From assembly GCA_019639195.1 (NCBI GenBank), contig JAHBSI010000005.1:124001-188000 (forward strand): 64,000 bases of DNA. Reading direction: 5' to 3'. The notes under the pieces are model-generated. The model saw nothing but the letters and a program-made list of their open reading frames with translations. It made no database searches and was not told where the DNA came from. The DNA comes from Acidobacteriota bacterium. Lineage in GTDB: Bacteria > Acidobacteriota > Blastocatellia > Pyrinomonadales > Pyrinomonadaceae. Every line of letters begins with the position of its first letter. Position 1 is the stretch's first letter. Below are positions 42,835 through 51,882 of this stretch, in pieces. Made by a program: the position numbers and the translations under genes.

Positions 42835-43767
42835 ATGAAGATCGTCTTTATGGGAACACCGGCCGCGGCCGTGCCGACACTCGATGCCATAGCGGCGGGC
42901 GGCCACGAGATCGTTGCGGTTTACACGCAGCCTGACCGACCGTCAGGCCGTGGCAACAAGGTGGCGTTCTCGCCTGTGAAGGAAAAGGCCCTGGAGCTAG
43001 GCATTCCGGTCTTTCAGCCACTGAAAGTTCGTACCGAAGAGGCTCTCGAACTTTTTCGCTCGCACAATGCGGATGTTGCGGTCGTTGTTGCATACGGGCG
43101 TATCTTGCCGAGCGGTTTTTTGACCGCGTATCCTAAGGGAGCGATCAATGTGCATTTCTCGCTCTTGCCGAAACTTCGGGGAGCGGCTCCGGTCAATTGG
43201 GCGATCGTGAACGGCGAGGAGACGACCGGTGTAAGCACGATGAAGATGGATGAAGGCCTGGATACGGGCGACATTCTGCTTCAGCAAGAGATCGCGATCG
43301 AGGCCGACGAGACGGCGATCGAGTTGATGGATCGGCTTGCGACAATGGGAGCGGAACTGCTCTCAAAAACGCTCGACGACCTCGACAAAATTGCACCTGT
43401 TCCGCAGGATCATCGGAACGCGACGCTGGCGCCGATCTTGGAAAGATCGGACGGTGAGATCGACTGGAATTTGACGGCCGCGGAGATCTCAAACCGGATA
43501 CGCGGATTTCAGCCTTTTCCCGGTTCGTTCACGTCGTTTCGGGGCGAGAGACTAACTATATGGCGGGCAGAAGCTCTTCCCGGAGCATCAAATCTGGTTG
43601 CGGGCGAAATTGAGGAGACGACCAAGGGTGCGATCGTTGTTGCGTGCGGCGGTCAGACAAGACTGAGGGTCACCGAGCTTCAGCAGCAAGGGCGCAAGCG
43701 CCTTGCGGCACGCGAATTTTTGAACGGCATTCATATCGAAAAGGGCGAGCGATTCTCGCGGCTTTAG
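42835..43767 (+). CDS. fmt: Methionyl-tRNA formyltransferase
   Basis: 310 residues starting MKIVFMGTPAAAVPTLDAI. The formyl-transfer site SLLPKLRGAAPVNWAI and the TGVSTMKMDEGLDTGDIL segment are present, as is the C-terminal domain (GEIDWNLTAAEISNRIRGFQPFPG). It formylates initiator Met-tRNA. It is followed by trhO 2 nt later. No def gene is visible nearby, unlike the common def-fmt pair. Confidence 0.96.
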   Translation: MKIVFMGTPAAAVPTLDAIAAGGHEIVAVYTQPDRPSGRGNKVAFSPVKEKALELGIPVFQPLKVRTEEALELFRSHNADVAVVVAYGRILPSGFLTAYPKGAINVHFSLLPKLRGAAPVNWAIVNGEETTGVSTMKMDEGLDTGDILLQQEIAIEADETAIELMDRLATMGAELLSKTLDDLDKIAPVPQDHRNATLAPILERSDGEIDWNLTAAEISNRIRGFQPFPGSFTSFRGERLTIWRAEALPGASNLVAGEIEETTKGAIVVACGGQTRLRVTELQQQGRKRLAAREFLNGIHIEKGERFSRL

Positions 43768-43769
43768 TG

Positions 43770-44540
43770 ATGGAAGAGATCGAAATTGTAAACGGTTACG
43801 AGTTTAAGGCGTTCAGCGAGGGCGAGCTTCCGGCGATCAAGGAGGCTCTCGCAGACGCGTTTCGTGAGACCGGTGTTCGCGGGACGATAATCCTTGCAAC
43901 CGAAGGGTTTAATGCCTCTCTTTGCGGCACGCGGGATGAGGTCGCGGCCTTTATTCCGCTTGCGGAAAAGATCCTTGCGACGACGCTTTCGCTCAAATAT
44001 TCGTACGCCGATTCGCGTCCGCTTCGAAAGATCGACGTCAAGATCAAGCCTGAGATCGTAACGCTAAAACAGCCTGTTGACATCTCGCTTGGCGAGGGCA
44101 CGCACGTCTCGCCCGCCGAATGGAACGAACTTATCAGCGACCCGGAAACGCTTGTGTTGGACACGCGAAACTCGTATGAGTTCGAGACGGGCACCTTTGC
44201 GGGAGCGGTCAATCCGGAGATCGAAAAATTCAGCGAACTTCCGGACTACGTCGCGGATCGCCTCTCGCCCGAGAAGCACAAGCGTGTCGCAATGTTCTGC
44301 ACCGGCGGGATACGCTGTGAGAAGTTCGCACCGTTTATGCTCGCGAAAGGATTTCGGGAGGTCTATCAGCTGAAAGGCGGCATTCTCAAATATCTCGAAG
44401 AGGTTCCGCAAGAAGAGTCGCTCTGGGATGGCGAATGCTTCGTTTTTGATGAACGGACGACGCTTGATAACGACCTTCGAAAGGGAACCACGTGGGACAG
44501 ATCAAAGCGTCACGCTGAACCGCACGACGATGCGAAATGA
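43770..44540 (+). CDS. trhO: tRNA uridine(34) hydroxylase, rhodanese-type
   Basis: 256 residues from the ATG at 43770, directly after the fmt stop. An N-terminal acylphosphatase-like domain (GTIILATEGFNASLCGTRDEV) precedes a rhodanese domain with active-site cysteine in MFCTGGIRCEKFAPFM. It matches the TrhO (YceA) family, which makes 5-hydroxyuridine at U34 of tRNAs. The stop overlaps the rsmB start by ATGA. Confidence 0.92.
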   Translation: MEEIEIVNGYEFKAFSEGELPAIKEALADAFRETGVRGTIILATEGFNASLCGTRDEVAAFIPLAEKILATTLSLKYSYADSRPLRKIDVKIKPEIVTLKQPVDISLGEGTHVSPAEWNELISDPETLVLDTRNSYEFETGTFAGAVNPEIEKFSELPDYVADRLSPEKHKRVAMFCTGGIRCEKFAPFMLAKGFREVYQLKGGILKYLEEVPQEESLWDGECFVFDERTTLDNDLRKGTTWDRSKRHAEPHDDAK

Positions 44541-45832
44541 AGATCTCGCCGGCGCGCATCGCTGCCTTCCGAATTCTAAAAAAGATCGAGCTTGACGGCG
44601 GCCTTTCGGCAGTTTTGCTTCCCGAGGCAGAAGAGTTTTTGCAAGGCGCGGACAAAGGCCTTTGCCACGCGCTTGTGCTCGGTGTTTTGCGGCGGCAGAT
44701 ATTTCTCGACCGCGTAATAAATGCCGCGGCAAATGGCAAAAAGACCGATCCCGAGATCAGGATAATTCTTCGGCTTGGCCTTTTTCAGCTAAAGTTTCTC
44801 GAGCGGGTTCCGCCGCACGCTGCGATAAACGAGAGCGTCGAGCTCGCAAAATTCGCCCGAAAGCACTCGGCCGCGGGCTTTGTGAATGCCGTCTTGCGGA
44901 AGCTTTCCCGCGAGAGCCCTCAACTCCCGTTTGCAAGCGACCAAGACCGGCTATCTGTTGAAACGTCCCACCCGATCGAGCTTCTGGAGCGCTGGTCGCG
45001 CCAGTTTGGCGCTGAGCGGGCCGAGAGCATTGCACGGGCGAACAATGAATTGCCGAGGGTCGCGTTTCGCCTAACGCCGAAGTGCGATCCAAAGGCTTTG
45101 GAAGGCCTTGTAGCGTCCGGTGCGGTTGAAAGGTCGGAACTCGCTGCAAACGGATTCATCGCGATCAACCGCACCGATGAACTCGCCGCACTTGAAGCCG
45201 ACGGCCGGATCTATTTTCAGGACGTGGCATCACAGCTTGTTGCCGAGATCGCCGCGAGCTTCGTAAAACACAGGTTCATCGATGTTTGTGCGGCTCCCGG
45301 CAGCAAGACGACCGCGATCGCGATGGCGGTTCCGGAGGCGAGAGGCGTCGCGGGAGATCTTTCGTCAAAACGAATAGAGACGCTCGCCAAACTTCTCCGC
45401 AAGCAGGGAACCACAAAGGTTGATATCGTTCGCTACGACGCCGAGCGGCCGCTGCCGTTCGGAGTTGTATTCGACACGATCTTGATCGACGCGCCGTGTT
45501 CGGGAACAGGCACAATAAGGCACAACCCGGAGATACGGTATCGCGTCAAAGAGAATGAACTTGAGCGCTTTCGGTCGCGGCAGCTGAGCATTTTGCGGAA
45601 CGCGGCGAAATGTCTAACGGCGGACGGGCATCTGATCTACTCGACGTGCTCCCTCGAACGCGAAGAAAATGAAGACGTCGTTTCGAGTTTCATTGACGCT
45701 GAGAATGGGTTTGAAATAGTTCGCGTGGAAGACAGACAGCGCATATCGGCAGAGTCGGCAATGCTCCGGACCTTCCCGGACCGTGACGGCCCGGACGGCT
45801 TTTTTGTCGCGGTTCTGAGGCCGAAAACGTGA
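44537..45832 (+). CDS. rsmB: 16S rRNA (cytosine-967-C5)-methyltransferase
   Basis: 431 residues. The N-terminal NusB-like domain (ILKKIELDGGLSAVLL, RLGLFQLKFLERVPPHAAIN) is followed by a SAM-binding methyltransferase domain with DVCAAPGSKTTAIA, DAPCSGTGTIRHNPEI and IYSTCSLEREENEDVV, the two catalytic cysteines. It methylates C967 of 16S rRNA. Translationally coupled to trhO through an ATGA overlap. Confidence 0.95.
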   Translation: MKISPARIAAFRILKKIELDGGLSAVLLPEAEEFLQGADKGLCHALVLGVLRRQIFLDRVINAAANGKKTDPEIRIILRLGLFQLKFLERVPPHAAINESVELAKFARKHSAAGFVNAVLRKLSRESPQLPFASDQDRLSVETSHPIELLERWSRQFGAERAESIARANNELPRVAFRLTPKCDPKALEGLVASGAVERSELAANGFIAINRTDELAALEADGRIYFQDVASQLVAEIAASFVKHRFIDVCAAPGSKTTAIAMAVPEARGVAGDLSSKRIETLAKLLRKQGTTKVDIVRYDAERPLPFGVVFDTILIDAPCSGTGTIRHNPEIRYRVKENELERFRSRQLSILRNAAKCLTADGHLIYSTCSLEREENEDVVSSFIDAENGFEIVRVEDRQRISAESAMLRTFPDRDGPDGFFVAVLRPKT

Positions 45833-45953
45833 TCACGCGGCGTTGCATACGAACCCGTTAGTGATAAACTTCTGGTTTACTTGTTTTTCGGGCCCTCTCG
45901 GCTCGTTTTTATTGCGGTTGTGAGCATATTTCCGGGCCAGAGGGCTGAACACT

Positions 45954-46607
45954 ATGGGAATTAATAATCGAGCGATCTCTGGCGTTGTAAGGCTGGTTGG
46001 TTTGGCGGTGGTCGTCGCGGTCTTTTTCCTTTCGATGGCCGGCGTAGTGTATATGTCGCTTCAGGGTACTGAAGTGAAGGTTCCGGAGCTTGTCGGCAAA
46101 AATGTTGGCGAGAGTGAGAAAGAGCTTGCGTCCCTCGGGTTGAAGGTCAAGAAACGTGCTGAGAGAGTGAGCGCCGAGCCGATCGATTCTGTTATCGAAC
46201 AACTGCCAAAGCCAGGCGAAACCGTGAAAACAGGCCAGGTGATATACGTCGTTACTAGTAAAGGCGGCGGCGCTCCGACGGATGTGCCCGCGACCGTCAA
46301 TAGCGACAAGGATGACTCCAAGAAGATCGAGGAGATGATCACCGATCAGCCTAAGAAGAAAACGACTGCCAAAAAGAAGGCTGATACGACCCGCGACCTG
46401 ACAAATTCGGATACGAAAGCAGACGCTGCGGACGGCGACTCGGACACAAAGCCGTCCGACGCAAAACCTGCGGATAAGAAGCCTGACGGTGATGACAAAC
46501 CGGCCTCAAATAAGCAGACGCCGCCGGCGAAGAAGTCAACGGACGATAGTAAGTCCAAGAAAGAAAAGGACAATAAGCCGAAACCGGCCGCGAAGAAAGA
46601 CCGCTAA
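45954..46607 (+). CDS. Single-pass PASTA-domain protein without a kinase
   Basis: 217 residues. A hydrophobic segment (about residues 12-36) is followed by one PASTA domain at about 40-102 (VKVPELVGKNVGESEKELASLGLKV, ending GQVIYVVTS). The rest is a highly charged Lys/Asp/Pro tail. PASTA domains bind peptidoglycan fragments in kinases and penicillin-binding proteins. The gene sits between rsmB and rpe, where many Firmicutes have a PASTA-type kinase, but no kinase domain is encoded here. AGAGGG lies 11 nt before the ATG. Confidence 0.88.
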   Translation: MGINNRAISGVVRLVGLAVVVAVFFLSMAGVVYMSLQGTEVKVPELVGKNVGESEKELASLGLKVKKRAERVSAEPIDSVIEQLPKPGETVKTGQVIYVVTSKGGGAPTDVPATVNSDKDDSKKIEEMITDQPKKKTTAKKKADTTRDLTNSDTKADAADGDSDTKPSDAKPADKKPDGDDKPASNKQTPPAKKSTDDSKSKKEKDNKPKPAAKKDR

Positions 46608-46617
46608 AGCAACTAAA

Positions 46618-47319
46618 ATGGGTGATATCGCAACAAAAATAGGTGAAAGGACTGCGCCGTTCGAGATGGCTCCGTCGATCCTTTCCGCCGATTTTGCCCG
46701 GCTTGGAGAAGAGATCGCTGCGGTCGAAAAAGGTGGTGCCACCGTATTGCATGTAGATGTGATGGACGGCAAGTTCGTGCCGAATATCACGATCGGCCTG
46801 CCGGTGGTCAAGTCACTGCGAAAGTGCACGCGTGTCAAGATCGACACGCACCTGATGATCGAAGAGCCGGGCCGCTATGCAGCTGAATTCGTGAAAGCCG
46901 GTGCCGATATGGTTTCGGTGCACATCGAGGCGGACCCGCACATTCACCGTACTTTGGCCTCGATCAAGAGCGAAGGGGCTCTTGCCGGCGTTGTTATCAA
47001 TCCGGCGACACCGATCTCGGCACTCGATGAAGTGTTGAACTACGCAGATTTTGTGCTCGTGATGTCGGTAAATCCGGGTTTTGGCGGGCAGAAGTTCATT
47101 CCGCCTGTGCTCGAAAAGCTTCGACGGTTGAAGGAGATCGTTCGCGAACGCGGACTTGATACGCTGCTCGAGATCGACGGCGGCGTCGATCAGCAAAATA
47201 TCGCGGAGATCGTCTCTGCCGGAGCAGATATTGTCGTCGCGGGATCGGCCGTATTTGGTAAGGGAGATCCGGCGGCGGCTGTAAAGGAATTGCTCGATGG
47301 CGGCTCGGATTGGGTTTAA
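46618..47319 (+). CDS. rpe: Ribulose-phosphate 3-epimerase
   Basis: 233 residues from the ATG at 46618; the frame is open upstream inside the PASTA gene but starts with Arg-rich sequence. The TIM-barrel markers MAPSILSADFARLGEE, LHVDVMDGKFVPNITIG, DTHLMIEEP, VMSVNPGFGGQKF and EIDGGVDQQN are present. It interconverts ribulose and xylulose 5-phosphate. It is 11 nt after the PASTA gene. Confidence 0.95.
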   Translation: MGDIATKIGERTAPFEMAPSILSADFARLGEEIAAVEKGGATVLHVDVMDGKFVPNITIGLPVVKSLRKCTRVKIDTHLMIEEPGRYAAEFVKAGADMVSVHIEADPHIHRTLASIKSEGALAGVVINPATPISALDEVLNYADFVLVMSVNPGFGGQKFIPPVLEKLRRLKEIVRERGLDTLLEIDGGVDQQNIAEIVSAGADIVVAGSAVFGKGDPAAAVKELLDGGSDWV

Positions 47320-47343
47320 CGCTTCATCGCATTCAGGTAATTT

Positions 47344-48867
47344 ATGTTTTCAAAAAGAGTTCTAGGCCTTTTTTCGCTTTTAGCTATCGTCCTTGCGGCG
47401 AGTATCGCCGTGTCTGCGCAAGGGAAGCCGGGTGACGGCTCCGAATTGCAGCGTCTTGACGTGATGAATGACAAGCTTGAGCGTATGCGGCGCTCGCTTG
47501 AGAGCGTTGCGTCGGCACTCAAGGCCGAAGCAAAGGACGATGCGTCCAAAGACATCAAATCACCCGAATCTTTCTATGCCCGTGCAATGAGCATGGCCGA
47601 AGAAGCAAAGCGCCTCAACAAGGACGTCAACAACATGCACGGCAAGGTTGAGCGCGGTGACAATCACGAGAAATCCGACGTCGATAACCTTGAGCAGGCG
47701 GTGGCTGAGCTTCAGTCACGAGTTGAAAAGTTTCAGACGGAGACCGCTGAGGCCCGTGCGCTGCCGGATACGCCGGTTGGCAAGCCGCGAGAGAAGAAGA
47801 AGAAAAAGAAGTTTCTGGGCATTTTCGGGAAAGGCGGCAATGATGAGTACGAAGACCTGATCGGAACGGTCAGCCCGGGCCGCGACAAGGAACTCTTTAT
47901 CGTAGCGACCCGTGAGGTCCGCAAGAAGAACTACGATGTCGGTCGCCTTTTGTATCAGACGATCATTTCGACCTATCCGGATTCGCCGTATCTTCCGATG
48001 TCAAAGCTTGCAGTTGCTGATTCTTTCTTCCTCGAAGGAAGCTCGTCAAACTTGATCCAGGCGATCGCGTCCTATCAGGACTGGCTCACGTTCTTCCCGA
48101 CGCATCCGCTTGCTGACCGCGTGGTCCTCAAGATCGCGGAGGCAGAAATGCGGCAGATTGGCCTGCCCGACCGTGACGCAACACGTGCAAAGCGGGCCGA
48201 GATCAAGCTTAAGGCGTTGATCAGCCAGTATCCGAACTCCAGCATCCTCGATGAGGCAAGAAAACGCCTCGAAGAGGTGCAGGATAACCTTGGCCTTCAT
48301 AATCTCTACATCGCGAATTATTACTACAACATGTCTGTCGATCAGAAGAAAGGCGGGCTAAAAGGTGCACAATCGCGTTATCGTGAGATCATTGATAAAT
48401 ACCCTGATTTCTGTTTTATGGATGAGGTCCTGATGAAGCTTGCGGTGACCTACCAGCTCGAGGAAGAAACGGATCAGGCGGCCAGATATTTCCAGCGTAT
48501 CGTTTCGGATTATCCGAACAGCGAGTATGTAAAGAAGGCGACGGAGCAGTTGGAGTTGATCGGCGCGAGCGTTCCGGCGGCAAACCCGGAGCGTACAAGG
48601 ATCGAGCCCTGTGCCCAGCCCGGTTTTTTTGCGAACTTCAAGAATCAGCTTTTCGGGATCTATCCGATGACCATCGATGATAGCGGCGTCCTCATCTCGG
48701 ATCACTTCGATAAGGGCAAATTCGAGCTGATCGATCAGATCATCGAGAACCAGGGTGAGCTGAACGTGAATCAGATACCGAAAGCCCTGACCACGGTCAT
48801 TTCCAGCCGCTCAACCCAGGCTAACGCTTCGCCCGTTACCGCAACTCCGCAAACAAAGCAGCAGTAA
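47344..48867 (+). CDS. BamD-like outer membrane assembly TPR protein
   Basis: 507 residues with a signal peptide ending near SAQG. A coiled-coil region (about 35-150) precedes TPR repeats like those of BamD/ComL: YQTIISTYPDSPYLPMSK, YQDWLTFFPTHPLADRV, YREIIDKYPDFCFMDEV, FQRIVSDYPNSEYVKKA. BamD is a lipoprotein of the outer membrane protein assembly complex, but no lipobox cysteine is seen here. It is much longer than canonical BamD. CAGGTAAT lies before the ATG; it follows rpe by 24 nt. Confidence 0.82.
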   Translation: MFSKRVLGLFSLLAIVLAASIAVSAQGKPGDGSELQRLDVMNDKLERMRRSLESVASALKAEAKDDASKDIKSPESFYARAMSMAEEAKRLNKDVNNMHGKVERGDNHEKSDVDNLEQAVAELQSRVEKFQTETAEARALPDTPVGKPREKKKKKKFLGIFGKGGNDEYEDLIGTVSPGRDKELFIVATREVRKKNYDVGRLLYQTIISTYPDSPYLPMSKLAVADSFFLEGSSSNLIQAIASYQDWLTFFPTHPLADRVVLKIAEAEMRQIGLPDRDATRAKRAEIKLKALISQYPNSSILDEARKRLEEVQDNLGLHNLYIANYYYNMSVDQKKGGLKGAQSRYREIIDKYPDFCFMDEVLMKLAVTYQLEEETDQAARYFQRIVSDYPNSEYVKKATEQLELIGASVPAANPERTRIEPCAQPGFFANFKNQLFGIYPMTIDDSGVLISDHFDKGKFELIDQIIENQGELNVNQIPKALTTVISSRSTQANASPVTATPQTKQQ

Positions 48868-48881
48868 GCTGACACTTTAGT

Positions 48882-49691
48882 TCAAAATCTGAAGCCGAAG
48901 CCCAGGTTCATTTGCAGGTTATGCCGCGTGAAGGTCGGATTTACGTCTCTGGGCGGCTGTGCGTTGTAATGAATTATTGTGTCGCCAATATCGAAACGGA
49001 TCAGTGTTCGCTTTGAGGGGTAGTATTCGAAAACACCGCCCACATCCATATTGAAGAACGTCGCCGGTTTTTCGGACGACAAGACAAGCATGTCGTATGG
49101 CTGGCCATTCTGATATACGATAAATTTATCTACAACATAGGGAAATGCTCTGAAGTGGATCAAGCCGGGTCGAGCCTTTGCGAAAACACCAAAGCGCTTA
49201 GAGCGAAATCCGTATTTCGCCCCGAATAGGAGTTGGGTTTTTTCGCCTCCTGAAAACGGCACGTTGGTAGATTCACCCGCCATGAATAATTCCGATAAGG
49301 TTCTGGTGCCGGGCGTATAGTTCACTTCGGCTTCGACGGCAAGGTTTCGGTTGATGTTATAGGTAAACCTTCCGCCAAAGCCACTCTCATATCGCCGATC
49401 GTTAATTACAGCATAGTCAAATCCGGCTCGGTGATAGACTACATCGGCCGCCTCAAAATCGCTCTGAAACATTATCGTTCCGTGTACGCCAACTTCGAAA
49501 CGCTTTAGCTCCCTTCGGTGGTTAGTCGTATCCTCCCGGGGTTGTTTTTCACCTATCTCGGCTGTTGCCGGAGCCGCGCGGTCCGTCCGACTGGCTACTG
49601 TACTGGCTGTATCCTGAGCGATGCCCGCAACAACACAAACCACAGGCAAAAATATCGAAACCAAGAAAACTCTGCTGAATATCGAAAGCAT
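48882..49691 (-). CDS. Putative outer membrane beta-barrel protein
   Basis: 269 residues from the ATG at 49691, with AAAGGAGATAG before it and the signal peptide LSIFSRVFLVSIFLPVVCVV. The rest is a beta-barrel-like run of alternating residues (FEVGVHGTIMFQSDF, GGRFTYNINRNLAVEAEV, LLFGAKYGFRSKRFGVFA) ending in MNLGFGFRF, the aromatic C-terminus of OmpA-like barrels. Function unknown. First in a head-to-tail row of three secreted unknowns on the minus strand. Confidence 0.78.
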   Translation of the reverse strand: MLSIFSRVFLVSIFLPVVCVVAGIAQDTASTVASRTDRAAPATAEIGEKQPREDTTNHRRELKRFEVGVHGTIMFQSDFEAADVVYHRAGFDYAVINDRRYESGFGGRFTYNINRNLAVEAEVNYTPGTRTLSELFMAGESTNVPFSGGEKTQLLFGAKYGFRSKRFGVFAKARPGLIHFRAFPYVVDKFIVYQNGQPYDMLVLSSEKPATFFNMDVGGVFEYYPSKRTLIRFDIGDTIIHYNAQPPRDVNPTFTRHNLQMNLGFGFRF

Positions 49692-49724
49692 AAATCGTCT
49701 ATCTCCTTTGATAAAGGCTAAAAT

Positions 49725-49748
49725 GGAGGCACAGAAAGCCATGCCTCC
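49725..49748 (-). terminator. Hairpin between two secreted-protein genes
   Basis: GGAGGCA (49725-49731) pairs with TGCCTCC (49742-49748), loop of 10. It lies between the lipoprotein stop (49764) and the barrel start (49691), so it could be an attenuator or RNA-processing hairpin rather than a full terminator. Confidence 0.4.
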
Positions 49749-49763
49749 AAGTGGGTTCAAAAG

Positions 49764-50549
49764 CTAAAACAAACACGGCGCAGGAACTGAGCATGGGTCC
49801 GGAGGGTTAGGAGCCGGAGGTGGAGTATTTCCATAGAGCGAAAGCTCACCCGCCGCAACCGTTTCCCATCTACCGCTTGCTGTAATGTTGCTGACAGTCA
49901 GTTGATAAACGCCATTTGTGTACGTACTCAAATTCGGCGGCAGGGTAAAACGGATTTGGCCCTTACCCAAATTGACCGCGGTAGCCGAGACAGAAAACTT
50001 CAAGCTTCCGAATTCGTCGAATGTTGCTACTTGCGGAGACCCATACGTGTCTGATACTCCTTCGGCCTCAACGTCTATTGTCGAAGGTGGTGAAGTCACA
50101 TCAATCGCCTTCGGATTGACGGTAATTGGGAATACGTAAGCGTGGCAATATAAGGGTTCTCGCTCACCAATATGAACATTTCGCTCAACCGTTTGAATTC
50201 CCTCTACGCAGGGGAATTGACCAGGCTGAATGGCTTCTACATACTGAAAGCGCCATCGTCCCGGCACTCGGGCATTTGGGATGCGCGTGAGGACCGGGCC
50301 AATATCTCTTGGTGCGAAGTACTCAAGAGTACCTTGTGTTGTGCCTTGTGGTTCAAGGAACCAACCAGTCGCCCGCATTATGGTCGTTCGTTCTATCTGA
50401 CTACTTGTTGTTTGGCTAATTTCAATTCGAACGGGTGCAAGGTCAAACCCGCGATCAGGCGGATTTCCACTACCACCGCCTCCATTGCAACCAATAAGAA
50501 GAAGGCTGCCTATCAGGGATACGCTCAATGCAAAAATTCTGACTCTCAT
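49764..50549 (-). CDS. Putative lipoprotein with immunoglobulin-like region
   Basis: 261 residues. The N-terminus has a lipobox, LLIGC, with the cysteine at residue 21. The middle and C-terminal parts are beta-rich (DVEAEGVSDTYGSPQV, YTNGVYQLTVSNITASGRW), resembling Ig-like beta sandwiches, and it ends in a Pro/Cys-rich tail (DPCSVPAPCLF). A strong GGAGGAGGAAAG site precedes the ATG. No family is recognised. It is 15 nt from the next gene, so the two are likely cotranscribed. Confidence 0.78.
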   Translation of the reverse strand: MRVRIFALSVSLIGSLLLIGCNGGGGSGNPPDRGFDLAPVRIEISQTTSSQIERTTIMRATGWFLEPQGTTQGTLEYFAPRDIGPVLTRIPNARVPGRWRFQYVEAIQPGQFPCVEGIQTVERNVHIGEREPLYCHAYVFPITVNPKAIDVTSPPSTIDVEAEGVSDTYGSPQVATFDEFGSLKFSVSATAVNLGKGQIRFTLPPNLSTYTNGVYQLTVSNITASGRWETVAAGELSLYGNTPPPAPNPPDPCSVPAPCLF

Positions 50550-50564
50550 TTTCTTTCCTCCTCC

Positions 50565-51329
50565 TTAGTTCTCTATCCCCAAAATATCGAGTGCGCGATG
50601 TGGGATCGCAAGCAGGTCGTTAGATGACATAGTAGCCACCTTATCGAAAATGGCTTCGTTCACCAGTTCTGACTTAGCGGGATCGTCCGCCAGCGACTGT
50701 CCGACCTTTGTCGAATGCAGATCATTCCACATTGCTGTTCGCTCCGCCTGCGTGAGTTGGTAGTTCGGATTCGACATCTTCTGGTTCATCATTGCCAAGG
50801 CGACAAATACCGCTTCGGCCGGTGACATCTCAGGGACGATCGTTGTGTTTACATCACCAACAGCACTCTGTTCCGATTGACGGCCGTGGCCGACAAACTG
50901 TGGAGCAAGCAACTGAAGAGCTTGTCGCAGTTTGCGAACTTCATATACATCCGTCTTGCAGAACTCAGGTGTGTTGAATTTCACCTGCAACCCATTTATA
51001 ACCTGGACGACAGCGGTTTCAGTGACGCCGCCGCGTTGGTTTGTCTGATAGAGCGTTTCGGAATTGGCAATTCGAGTTTTCACATCAGATGCAACGGTTG
51101 TGCTGAAAGTCGTGAATAGCTCATTGACGAGATCGTTCACAGCGGCAGAGCCCCCGCCTTCATTTACGGCCCTAGCCTTGATATTAAGTTGGCTGAACGC
51201 GAAATTTCCATCATATGACGCTGGAAGGGCCATTCCGGAAGTTCGAAAGTCCAGTGAGTTGAATGCCGCCGCACCAATCAATGAAAAAATAGCAATGATC
51301 GGCACGGAGTAAAGCAATGTTCTCCTCAT
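50565..51329 (-). CDS. Exported protein of unknown function
   Basis: 254 residues. A hydrophobic N-terminus (LLYSVPIIAIFSLIGAAAF) is a signal peptide or anchor. The rest looks helical, with MSPAEAVFVALAMMNQKMSNP and ANSETLYQTNQRGG, and a single cysteine. A very good AGAGGAG site precedes the ATG. It heads a likely three-gene unit with the lipoprotein and the barrel protein. I do not recognise the family. Confidence 0.75.
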   Translation of the reverse strand: MRRTLLYSVPIIAIFSLIGAAAFNSLDFRTSGMALPASYDGNFAFSQLNIKARAVNEGGGSAAVNDLVNELFTTFSTTVASDVKTRIANSETLYQTNQRGGVTETAVVQVINGLQVKFNTPEFCKTDVYEVRKLRQALQLLAPQFVGHGRQSEQSAVGDVNTTIVPEMSPAEAVFVALAMMNQKMSNPNYQLTQAERTAMWNDLHSTKVGQSLADDPAKSELVNEAIFDKVATMSSNDLLAIPHRALDILGIEN

Positions 51330-51826
51330 CGTTTTTCTCCTCTAGTTGATAGGGAAGAAAACGAAAGCTAAAAAGGACCTTCGTGAAATTCGCTTTCATT
51401 TCTTCGGCTTCGGGTTGTAGCCCTACCGTGTTTCACGCTAAGATATCATTGCTTTTTGACGACATCTGTTGTCCTAAACACGACAGAGACAGTTCAAAAA
51501 CAAAAGCCCTGGGGATCGCTTCAACCGATTCTCAGGGTCTTTCTTGTTTTTGTGAGATTCCTGTATTCGCCAACAAACCGCTGTTCGCCAAAGTGCGGCA
51601 AAGTGAAGGAATGATCCAAATGGCGGAGTGAGGAACCCATACAAACTTAAACTTTAAGAATAAAGTGGCAGGATTCTATTCTCATTTTTTCTCTTTGTCA
51701 AGCGGTTTTTTTTTTTTTGGGAGGCTAAGTATTGTGTATAAAGCGGTTAGAGTTACGAATCTCCAGCCCTGATGGCCAGGTATCAATCCTGTTTGTACGA
51801 CTTGGTTTTGACGGCACGGCGCAAAA
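51330..51826. other. Intergenic region with hairpin and poly-T run, no gene seen
   Basis: No supported coding frame. It holds a hairpin terminator-like structure at 51496-51551 and a 13-base T-run near 51706-51718. It should include the promoter of the minus-strand unit starting at 51329. The poly-T could cause assembly error. Confidence 0.6.
51496..51551. terminator. Rho-independent-type hairpin
   Basis: Outer 8-bp stem AAAAACAA/TTGTTTTT (51496-51503 with 51544-51551) and inner CCCTG/CAGGG (51507-51511 with 51533-51537). It has T-runs on both strands, but no gene ends close by. Confidence 0.5.
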
Positions 51827-51862
51827 AGGACCGCAAAGCTCACAGGTAAACTTCGCGGTCCT
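51823..51862 (-). terminator. Rho-independent terminator of the M48 protease gene
   Basis: 8-bp stem AGGACCGC/GCGGTCCT (51827-51834 with 51855-51862) with A/T extension and TTTTTG following on the minus strand. It lies 20 nt past the stop. Confidence 0.8.
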
Positions 51863-51882
51863 AGTTTTCGGTGCTCCGAACC

